A DNA stretch of 64,000 nucleotides from an uncultured Alphaproteobacteria bacterium. Lineage in GTDB: Bacteria; Pseudomonadota; Alphaproteobacteria; UBA6615. The position numbers and the translations under genes are program-made. The notes beneath the pieces were generated by a model, which saw nothing but the letters and a program-made list of their open reading frames with translations, made no database searches and was not told the DNA's origin. Numbering within the stretch: the first letter of the stretch is position 1; each line of letters starts with the position of its first letter. Shown here piece after piece: positions 56,564 to 64,000 of this stretch. Where the stretch lies: contig CALSNJ010000002.1 in the NCBI GenBank assembly GCA_943787745.1, positions 818,125 to 882,124 on the forward strand, written 5' to 3'.

Positions 56564-57658
56564 CTACCTGACAAATTCGGCAAGCGCATCCTCATTGACC
56601 TCAACGCCCAGTCCCGGGCCTGAGGGCACATCTGCACGACCCTTGATAACCCTGATGGGGTTTTCGACAACATCGCTTTTCAGAAATGGTGTTGTCGGGC
56701 TCACACCCCACTCAATGGATGGAGCCGCTGCAGCGATCTGCAGCACCGCTGCACTCGACACACTGGATTCCGCCGTTTTGCCAGCCAGGTTGACCTTCAT
56801 ACCGAGCTTTTCGAACAACACAGTCCCTTCATAAGCCCGAGTCAGGCCCCCAAGCTTGATCATTTTTATGCTGCCGCCTTCTGCCGCGCCCAGATCATGG
56901 TGTTTGTGAACATCCCCAACGCTGTGGAGGCCTTCATCAGCGGCAATCGCGCAGGACGAAACAGCGGCAATCTGTGCCATGCCTTCAACGTCGTGCCCCA
57001 TGACGGGCTGCTCCAGAAAGTCGAGCGAGGCACTGGCCGCCTTGGCAAAGGTTACGGCCTCTTCGCGACTCCAACCCTGATTGCAATCCGCAGAGAGCTG
57101 AACACTGTCATTCACGGCTTGCCGGATCGCGATCGTACGCTCGATATCCTGCGCGACGGGTTTGCCCCCGACCTTGATTTTCATATTGGTAACACCGGCC
57201 TTCGCGTAACCGGCAGCTTCTGCCACATCAATCTCGATATCGCCCGTCGCCAGCATGTGCACGATCGGCACCTGCGTCCGTTTCGTGCCTCCGAGAAGTT
57301 CGGAAACCGGCTTCTGTGCTGCTTTGCCCGCCAAATCATAGAACGCCATTTCCAACACGGTTTTGGCACTGGCATTGCCATATAGACGCCAGTCCATCTC
57401 CGCGAGGTTCTCCTGAAACGCGGCAGGATCGCGGCCGACCATAAATGGCGCCAGATACTCGATAGCCGCGACCATGCTCTCCACAGTCTCGCCCGTCATA
57501 GCCGGCGAAGACGAAGCCTCACCCCAGCCCACAAGACCATTGTCTGTCTCGACCCTTGCAAAGACGTTCTCGGAAACCGTGATTTCCACGCCCGACATCT
57601 TGAACGGACGTGACAAGGGCAGATCGACGATCTTGGTGTCAATTTTTGAGATTTTCAT
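56564..57658 (-). CDS. Mandelate racemase/muconate lactonizing enzyme family (enolase superfamily), copy A
   Basis: VTNMKIKVGGKPVAQDIERTIAIRQAVNDSVQLSADCNQGWSREEAVTFAKAASASLDFLEQPVMGHDVEGMAQIAAVSSC; strong paralog. Confidence 0.88.
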   Translation of the reverse strand: MKISKIDTKIVDLPLSRPFKMSGVEITVSENVFARVETDNGLVGWGEASSSPAMTGETVESMVAAIEYLAPFMVGRDPAAFQENLAEMDWRLYGNASAKTVLEMAFYDLAGKAAQKPVSELLGGTKRTQVPIVHMLATGDIEIDVAEAAGYAKAGVTNMKIKVGGKPVAQDIERTIAIRQAVNDSVQLSADCNQGWSREEAVTFAKAASASLDFLEQPVMGHDVEGMAQIAAVSSCAIAADEGLHSVGDVHKHHDLGAAEGGSIKMIKLGGLTRAYEGTVLFEKLGMKVNLAGKTAESSVSSAAVLQIAAAAPSIEWGVSPTTPFLKSDVVENPIRVIKGRADVPSGPGLGVEVNEDALAEFVR

Positions 57659-57690
57659 CACAAAATCCTGTTGCAGCACTGATGAGCGGA

Positions 57691-58620
57691 CTATCGGCCC
57701 CGCTTCAACTCACGCGATTTGGGCTTGGTGCCCGGCGCATAGTCGGAAACCTCTTCGTCGAGGAACTTGCTGAGTTTGCGCAATCGCGCCGAGGACTGCT
57801 TGCGAACCATATCCACGTCGCAACCCTCCCAATCATAGAAGCCTTTGCCAGCAGACAGACCGACTTCGCCGCGCGCCACCATATCCTGAATAAGCGGGTT
57901 GGGCGTATCGGTGGAATGCAATTCGGGAACAATGGACATTTGTGCCAGCGCGTGGATCTCCAGTCCGGAAGTGTCCTTCTGTTCAATCAGGCCATTGAGG
58001 CACATGCGCGGCGCCAGCATTTTGCGGGCTGCCATATCAATATCTGCCGGGGTCGCGACACCGGCTTCCACCAGATAGTAAGCCTCATGCAGAATGATGT
58101 GCTGCAGCCGGTTGATGAGAAACCCGACAATGGGCTTGTACAGGGTGACAATTTCCTTGCCGGTTCGCGCAACCGCATCGGCCACCGCATCAACAACATC
58201 TTCGGGGGCGTGTGTTCCGGCCATCACTTCAGCTACGGCAGTGGTATCCGCAGGCATAAAATAGTGGATACCGGTAAACAGGTGCGGCCTTTTAAGGTCC
58301 GCTTCCAGGTCTTCCAGCGCCATTCCCGACGTACCTGTTGAGATGATCACCTCGTCATCGGGATAGGCAGCTTCTATCTCAGCAAACACCTTCTTCTTGA
58401 TCGTAACGTCTTCGGGGACAAACTCGATCACCAGATCGGGTGCCTTCTCCGGGAAATCTGCTACCGCCGTAACACCGTTGGGAAGGTCATCAATCTCACT
58501 CGCCCGGCTGCTTTTGACGATGGTTTCAAAGCCAGCATCCGCGAAGGTTGCGGACACGCCCTTACCCATAACGCCATAGCCATAGATGAGCACGGTCTGA
58601 ATCGGTTTTCTGGCTGACAT
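57691..58620 (-). CDS. 3-hydroxyacyl-CoA dehydrogenase family protein
   Basis: QTVLIYGYGVMGKGVSATFADAGFETIVKSSR...GTSGMALEDLEADLKRPHLFTGIHYFMPAD...GFLINRLQHIILHEAYYLVEAGVATPADID. Confidence 0.88.
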   Translation of the reverse strand: MSARKPIQTVLIYGYGVMGKGVSATFADAGFETIVKSSRASEIDDLPNGVTAVADFPEKAPDLVIEFVPEDVTIKKKVFAEIEAAYPDDEVIISTGTSGMALEDLEADLKRPHLFTGIHYFMPADTTAVAEVMAGTHAPEDVVDAVADAVARTGKEIVTLYKPIVGFLINRLQHIILHEAYYLVEAGVATPADIDMAARKMLAPRMCLNGLIEQKDTSGLEIHALAQMSIVPELHSTDTPNPLIQDMVARGEVGLSAGKGFYDWEGCDVDMVRKQSSARLRKLSKFLDEEVSDYAPGTKPKSRELKRGR

Positions 58621-58691
58621 AGATTTCCCCTGAATGAACACTGCGATTGTTTTTGAAAAGCACTGTTTTGTGCTCGCGTGGACTGTATATA

Positions 58692-58701
58692 TGTCCGGAC
58701 A
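58692..58701. promoter_or_regulatory. Candidate operator palindrome TGTCCGGACA in a divergent promoter region
   Basis: tatatatgtccggacaaaatc between divergent starts at 58620 (-) and 58774 (+). Confidence 0.3.
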
Positions 58702-58773
58702 AAATCAACAGACCCGTCACTACGTATCGCATTGACGGGAACCGACAGCTCAAATCCCGGGGGAGCCCCAAAA

Positions 58774-59649
58774 ATGTCCTACCTGCCCACATCTGAAGAT
58801 TTCGAAGACATCCTGTTCGAAGTTAAAGACAACGTCGCTTGGATCACGATCAACCGCCCGAACTCGCGCAATGCGTTTCGTGAGCACACGCTCGATGAAC
58901 TGATCGAGGCCTTCAAGTCGACCCGCAATGACGCCTCGATTGCCTGCGCGGTTGTCACCGGTGCGGGTGACCAGTCTTTCTCGGCCGGCGGCGACTTCGG
59001 CGCCATGATGAAGCTGAACTGGACCAACGCCTATCACTGGAATGACCGGATGCTGGGCACCGCCATGACCATTCGCGGCCTGCCGATCCCCGTCATTGCC
59101 ATGGTCAATGGCTGGTGCATGGGCGGCGGACATGAACTCGCGCTTTGGTGCGACATGGTGATCGCCTCCGACCGGGCCCATTTCGGTCAGTCCGGTGCCA
59201 AAGTTGGCGCCTGCCCGACTGTGGGTGCGACCCAGTACATTCCCCGTATCATCGGCGAGCGTCTGGCCCGCGAGATGATTTTCCTGGCGCGTACATTCTC
59301 GGCTCAGGAAGCTGTCGATATCGGCCTCATCAACAAGGTCGTCCCGCATGACGATCTGCTCGAAGAAACAAAAAAATGGTGCGAGACGATCAAGGGCCAC
59401 AGCGGTCAGACCATCCGCATGACCAAGAAATCCCTCAACCATGAGTCCGATGAGCTTTACGCATCGTGGCAGCATGGCATGGAGCTGTTGGCCCATGTCT
59501 GGGGCAGCGAAGAATCCATGGAGGGCATGCAGGCCTTCCTCGACAAGCGCAAGCCCGACTTCATGAAGTTCCGCATGAAGAACAAGGAAGTGGTCGATAC
59601 CTATCTCGATGATCTGGCCAACGACCGCAACCAGCTCAAGAAGGGCTAA
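58774..59649 (+). CDS. Enoyl-CoA hydratase/isomerase family protein (MenB/BadI-like)
   Basis: VAWITINRPNSRNAFREHTLDELIEAF...GAGDQSFSAGGDFG...FGQSGAKVGACPTVGATQYIPRIIGERLAREM. Confidence 0.88.
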   Translation: MSYLPTSEDFEDILFEVKDNVAWITINRPNSRNAFREHTLDELIEAFKSTRNDASIACAVVTGAGDQSFSAGGDFGAMMKLNWTNAYHWNDRMLGTAMTIRGLPIPVIAMVNGWCMGGGHELALWCDMVIASDRAHFGQSGAKVGACPTVGATQYIPRIIGERLAREMIFLARTFSAQEAVDIGLINKVVPHDDLLEETKKWCETIKGHSGQTIRMTKKSLNHESDELYASWQHGMELLAHVWGSEESMEGMQAFLDKRKPDFMKFRMKNKEVVDTYLDDLANDRNQLKKG

Positions 59650-59659
59650 GTCCGAAACC

Positions 59660-60862
59660 ATGACAGGCACCGAAACTCCCGGCGCCCTCGACGGCATCCG
59701 CGTGATTGATCTCACGCGGGTGCTCGCAGGGCCGTTCTGCGCAATGATGCTCGGCGACATGGGTGCCGACGTGGTCAAAATCGAACAACCCGGTCGCGGC
59801 GACGACACGCGCGCCTGGGGGCCGCCATTCGTGGGAGAGGAATCCGCCTACTTCCTGGGGGCCAACCGCAACAAACGCGGCATGACCCTCAACCTGAAAG
59901 AAGAAAGCGCACGCTTGGTGCTCGCCGAATTGCTGCGTGACGCCGATGTGGTGATCGACAACTTCAAGCTCGGCACCATGGCGCGGTTCGGCTTTGACGA
60001 TGCCTGGTACGAAGAAAACGCACCCCATATCGTGCGTGCGTCGATCCTCGGCTATGGCTCCACCGGCCCGCGTGCGGGCCTGCCAGGCTATGACTTCCTG
60101 CTGCAGGCGGAAAGTGGCCTGATGAGCATCACCGGCGAAGCCGATGGCGATCCGATGAAACTCGGTGTGGCTATTGTCGATCTGTGTACCGGCATGTACG
60201 CGCTGTCCTCGATCCTCGCGGGATTGCAGGCACGACATTCGACCGGCAAAGGCCAGTATGTCGAAGTCTCGCTTTACGATACCGGCATATCCCTGCTCGC
60301 CAATGTCGCGGCAAACTATCTCGCCTCGGGCAAGGAAGCCGGACGCTACGGCAACGGACACCCCAATATTGTGCCTTACAACGCCTATCCCACACGCGAC
60401 GGCATGATCGCTCTGTCCGTCGGCAATGACGGGCAATTCCAGACCTTCTGTAATGCCGTGGGACAGGACGCATGGGCAGACGACGTTCGATTTACACGCA
60501 ACCGCGACCGTGTTGAAAACCGTGACGCCTGTGACGCAATGATTTCTGAACTGTTGAAGACGGACGACACCGCCGCGTGGCTCGACAAACTTCAGTCCGC
60601 CGGTGTGTCTTGTGCTCCGATCAACACCGTCGCGCAGGCGCTGACTGCAGAACACACGATTGCACGCAAGCTGGTGACCAAGGCCACCCACAGCGTTGAG
60701 GGTGAAATTGATCTGCCAGGTATCCCCTTCCAACTCATGGGCACACCCGCAACCGTCCGTCGCGCACCGCCCACATTGGGTGAACACACCGAGGAAGTGC
60801 TCCGCGAAATCGGAAAATCGGCCGACGACATCGCCCGTCTGCGCAAGAGCGGCGCGATCTAA
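59660..60862 (+). CDS. CaiB/BaiF family CoA-transferase
   Basis: LDGIRVIDLTRVLAGPFCAMMLGDMGADVVKIEQPGRGDDTRAWGPPFVGEESAYFLGANRNKRGMTLNLK. Confidence 0.92.
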   Translation: MTGTETPGALDGIRVIDLTRVLAGPFCAMMLGDMGADVVKIEQPGRGDDTRAWGPPFVGEESAYFLGANRNKRGMTLNLKEESARLVLAELLRDADVVIDNFKLGTMARFGFDDAWYEENAPHIVRASILGYGSTGPRAGLPGYDFLLQAESGLMSITGEADGDPMKLGVAIVDLCTGMYALSSILAGLQARHSTGKGQYVEVSLYDTGISLLANVAANYLASGKEAGRYGNGHPNIVPYNAYPTRDGMIALSVGNDGQFQTFCNAVGQDAWADDVRFTRNRDRVENRDACDAMISELLKTDDTAAWLDKLQSAGVSCAPINTVAQALTAEHTIARKLVTKATHSVEGEIDLPGIPFQLMGTPATVRRAPPTLGEHTEEVLREIGKSADDIARLRKSGAI

Positions 60863-60968
60863 ATCGTTCCGTTTCGTCGCAAGTGACGTTCGCTCCAACG
60901 GGTGGGTAGATATCCGCACGTGTGAGAAACTGTCCTCTATCAAGAAACTTATTAGAGGTTGAATCTCC

Positions 60969-61778
60969 ATGGCGAAACGAATTGACGTCGGACGCATCAC
61001 GCTCAATGTCGACGAAAAGGGTGATGGTCCGCCCTTCATCTTCATTCCCGGCCTTGTCGGGGTCATGAACTCCTGGGACTACCAGCGGGAAATCTTTTCC
61101 GACCGTTACCGCTGCATCTCCTTCGACCATCGTGGCGCCGGCGACAGTGACCGTCCCGGCCCCGACGGCTATTCGACCCAGCACATTGCCGATGACGTGA
61201 TCGCGCTCATGGACACGCTGGGTATTGAGAAGGCGCACGCTCTGGGCACGTCAACGGGCGGTGCGATTCTTCAGAATCTGGCCATCGACCATCCTGACCG
61301 TCTGCGTTGCTGCATCTTCTCCAACACCTGGACCAAGGCCGACGAATACATCCGCCGTGTCCAGATCGCACGCAAAGAGATCGCGCTGAACGAAGGCAAG
61401 GAAGCCTATGTGCGGGTCAGCTCGCTCTTCACCAACGGCTGCAATCAGTTCCGCTACAACCTCGACAAGGTGATGGAGCTTGAGAAACGCTCGCTGGAGA
61501 CCATCGCGGAACCCGATGTTCTCGCCGCACGCATCGACATGACTCTGAACCACGACCGGCTGGACGAGATCACGAAGATCAAGAACCCGTCACTGGTTGT
61601 CGGGACGCGCGACGATGCGACCGTGCCCTACTATTTCTCCGAAGACCTGCACGAAGCCATCGAAGGCTCGGAGCTGGTGATCGTCGAAGAAGGCGGGCAT
61701 TACTCGTACCGCCGCCACCCGGAAGAGTGGGCCGAGATCGTGGGGCCCTTCCTCGCGAAGTGGGAAGACAAAATCTGA
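60969..61778 (+). CDS. Alpha/beta hydrolase
   Basis: PPFIFIPGLVGVMNSWDYQREIFSDRYRCISFDHRGAGDSDRPGPDGYSTQHIADDVIALMDTLGIEKAHALGTSTGGAI. Confidence 0.9.
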   Translation: MAKRIDVGRITLNVDEKGDGPPFIFIPGLVGVMNSWDYQREIFSDRYRCISFDHRGAGDSDRPGPDGYSTQHIADDVIALMDTLGIEKAHALGTSTGGAILQNLAIDHPDRLRCCIFSNTWTKADEYIRRVQIARKEIALNEGKEAYVRVSSLFTNGCNQFRYNLDKVMELEKRSLETIAEPDVLAARIDMTLNHDRLDEITKIKNPSLVVGTRDDATVPYYFSEDLHEAIEGSELVIVEEGGHYSYRRHPEEWAEIVGPFLAKWEDKI

Positions 61779-62770
61779 TGCGCGTTGGTATCGTCGGAAT
61801 CGGCTGGTGGTCGGATGTTCTGGCTGGCGTGATCGCGAAAACCGACAAGCTCGAACTGCGGGCCGGTTTCACGCGCTCGCCGGAGAAGAACGCAAAATTT
61901 GCGGAGACCTTCAACTGCGAAGCGATGTCCTCTTATGAGGACATGCTCGCACTTGACGATCTCGACGGTGTCATCCTGACGACCCCCAATTCCGCCCATC
62001 TGCCGGGCACGTTGGCAGCGGCAGCAGCGGGCAAGCATGTATTTGTCGAAAAGCCGGTCTCCAACACCATTGCAGACGGGCGCGCGATGATTGCAGCCTG
62101 TGATGCGGCCAACGTCGTTCTTGCGGTGGGGCATTCCTACCGCCGTCACGGTGCCCTGCGCCATCTGAAGAAAATGATCGACGATGGCGAACTGGGGCGG
62201 GTCAGCCGGGCCGAGGGCATATTCTCAAATGACAATGGCCTGAAGTTGAAGCCGGGTGCCTGGCGCACCGATCCCGCCGAAATTCCCGGCGGCTGCCTGA
62301 TGCAGATCGGCATTCATCAGATCGACAATTTGCTCTATCTGCTTGGGGACGCGCAGGAACTGACCGCTTATGTCGACCGTCTGGAAACCGAACCGGAAAT
62401 CGAGGATGTGACTTCGGTTCTGATGCGCTTTCGGTCCGGGGCGATCGGTTTCGTCGCATCTGACTATATTTCTCCCCGCCGTTTCATGATCAACGTCCAT
62501 GGCACCAAGGGGAATGCCTTTTTCGACATGGACAATGACGGCCTGCGCGTTCAACGAACAGGCGAGAGCAAACCGTCTCCGGTCGTGTTTCCCCCGGCAG
62601 ATCATCTGCTGGCCGAATTGGAAGATTTTGCGGACGCCGCCAAAGAAGGCCGGAAGCCGGAAATCGATGGAACAGACGCGCTGAACCCCCTCGCCGTCGT
62701 ACTCGGAGCCGTTCAGTCTTCCAAAGAGGGCCGTTCGATCAGTCTCAAGGAAATCCTAGGCGAGGCCTGA
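61778..62770 (+). CDS. Gfo/Idh/MocA family oxidoreductase
   Basis: MRVGIVGIGWWSDVLAGVIAKTDKLELRAGFTRS...GVILTTPNSAHLPGTLAAAAAGKHVFVEKPVSNT; start overlaps the upstream stop. Confidence 0.9.
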   Translation: MRVGIVGIGWWSDVLAGVIAKTDKLELRAGFTRSPEKNAKFAETFNCEAMSSYEDMLALDDLDGVILTTPNSAHLPGTLAAAAAGKHVFVEKPVSNTIADGRAMIAACDAANVVLAVGHSYRRHGALRHLKKMIDDGELGRVSRAEGIFSNDNGLKLKPGAWRTDPAEIPGGCLMQIGIHQIDNLLYLLGDAQELTAYVDRLETEPEIEDVTSVLMRFRSGAIGFVASDYISPRRFMINVHGTKGNAFFDMDNDGLRVQRTGESKPSPVVFPPADHLLAELEDFADAAKEGRKPEIDGTDALNPLAVVLGAVQSSKEGRSISLKEILGEA

Positions 62771-63841
62771 TATCTCGAGCGCCCGAGCGCGTTCCAGCCC
62801 GAGCAGTTCACCACCATCCAGCAATCCGGTCCAGGTGCGTTCGGGAATCGGAATACCATTGGCCCGCCGATCCTTTCGGGCCGCGCGTTCAGGATCACCG
62901 GGTACCAGAACCGGCTTGTCGGGATCTGCGGGTTTGGCGCTCTTCGTGTAGTCCGCCATTGCATCGACTTCCTGCTTGATCCAGTCGGCATCACCCAGAC
63001 GTGCCGGATCCATCACAATCATCGTCATTGTGTTGATGATGCCATCCAAACGTTTGTGACCAGGCTGAAGTGTTCCGCCGCCAGAAAGCGCGCCGGACAT
63101 CAGTTCAGCCATCAAGCACAATGCGTAACCCTTGTGTTCGGCAAACGCCCGCAATGCGCCCAGCGGTTGGCGAAACATCACACCCGGATCGCTACTGGGC
63201 TGTCCCTCGGAATCAATAATCCAGGCATCGGGCACCTGCTTGCCGGAATCATGCGCCACGCGAATTTTGCCCATCGCGACAACGCTCGTGGCCATATCAA
63301 GGATAATCGGTTCGTCCGGGTTGCTCGTCGGCATGGCCATCGTGACCGGGTTGGTGCCGAAACGCGCTTCGGCCCCACCAAAGGGCGCGACCATGGCCCA
63401 GTGATCAGTCACGTTCGTGAAATGGATCGAAACAAACCCGGCAGCAGCCACCATCTCGGCATATGTCCCCACCCGGCCGATATGGTGTGAGTTTTTGAGC
63501 GTCGCGACACAAATACCGCTCTCCTGCGCGCGCGCAATCGCGGCCTCTGTCACCTCTTCGGCAACGCGCTGGCCATAACCTTTGTGCCCGTCAAACTGAA
63601 GAAACGGCCCGTCATCATGCACGCAATCGGCTGGCGTATTGGGGACCAACAACCCGCGCTTAAGATTGTTGATATAGGTCGCAACAATCCCGATGCCGTG
63701 ACTGTCATGACCAGCTAGGTTGGCACCCACAAGGTGCTCGGAAACAATACGACACTCTTCCTCTTCGCTGCCCCCGAGACGGACCATCTCATGGATCAGA
63801 GCTGTTAACGCATCGACTTGAACGGTGACATCACCCGACAT
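62756..63841 (-). CDS. Ldh family oxidoreductase (malate/L-lactate dehydrogenase, YlbC/YiaK type)
   Basis: HLVGANLAGHDSHGIGIVATYINNLKRGLLVPN...HIGRVGTYAEMVAAAGFVSIHFTNV...APFGGAEARFGTNPVTMAMP. Confidence 0.92.
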   Translation of the reverse strand: MSGDVTVQVDALTALIHEMVRLGGSEEEECRIVSEHLVGANLAGHDSHGIGIVATYINNLKRGLLVPNTPADCVHDDGPFLQFDGHKGYGQRVAEEVTEAAIARAQESGICVATLKNSHHIGRVGTYAEMVAAAGFVSIHFTNVTDHWAMVAPFGGAEARFGTNPVTMAMPTSNPDEPIILDMATSVVAMGKIRVAHDSGKQVPDAWIIDSEGQPSSDPGVMFRQPLGALRAFAEHKGYALCLMAELMSGALSGGGTLQPGHKRLDGIINTMTMIVMDPARLGDADWIKQEVDAMADYTKSAKPADPDKPVLVPGDPERAARKDRRANGIPIPERTWTGLLDGGELLGLERARALEISGLA

Positions 63842-63878
63842 TAAAAATCCCCCCGGACCTCTTCACAAAAACGACGGA

Positions 63879-64000
63879 TCACACGACCGGTGTGCGCCCG
63901 CCATCAACATTGATCGCACAACCCGTCACATAAGAACCGGCATCCGAGACCAGAAAACAGGCCATGTTTGCGAACTCTTCGGCTTCGCCGATCCGACCGA
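63879..64000 (-). CDS. SDR family oxidoreductase, C-terminus only
   Basis: Translation to the window edge: GRIGEAEEFANMACFLVSDAGSYVTGCAINVDGGRTPVV*. Confidence 0.8.
   Translation of the reverse strand, partial: GRIGEAEEFANMACFLVSDAGSYVTGCAINVDGGRTPVV

Noticed and set aside
59636-61066. 476-aa minus-strand ORF
   Set aside because: Antisense to the CoA-transferase at 59660.
1-64000. Phage-defence island, prophage or secretion system as the hidden system
   Set aside because: No toxin-antitoxin, restriction-modification, phage structural, integrase or transposase genes recognised; the lone GIY-YIG and ParB-like ORFs have no defence context.

Overview
This 64 kb window is GC-rich and looks alphaproteobacterial (inferred from gene style and Rhodospirillales/Rhizobiales-like intergenic palindromes). 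It is almost entirely accessory small-molecule catabolism. Contents include a formamidase beside a BMP-type ABC transporter, three CaiB/BaiF CoA-transferases, an Mcd-type acyl-CoA dehydrogenase, an E1 alpha/beta pair, several LLM flavin monooxygenases, five EamA transporters, three Gfo/Idh/MocA oxidoreductases, paired enolase-superfamily enzymes and a CoxL-like molybdoenzyme. I saw no rRNA, tRNA, CRISPR array, prophage or IS element. The best candidates for something new are: (1) a GST-like gene at 41421-42116 with an in-frame UGA exactly at the expected catalytic Cys of a CPW motif, followed at bacterial-SECIS distance by a 6-bp stem with a 12-nt loop that has G at loop position 2, making it a possible selenoprotein; (2) an mcd-mct gene pair, plus a Meh-like hydratase elsewhere in the window, suggesting a hybrid of the ethylmalonyl-CoA pathway and the 3-hydroxypropionate bicycle; (3) an uncharacterised internally duplicated protein at 11390-12202; (4) a shared TTCTAGAACG element 47 nt upstream of two paralogous oxidoreductases; (5) six adjacent paralog pairs. 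Four other loci carry apparent single-base frame lesions (small ORF at 17366, cinA, a quinone oxidoreductase, an ICMT-like gene). Sequencing or assembly error must therefore be excluded before the UGA is interpreted.
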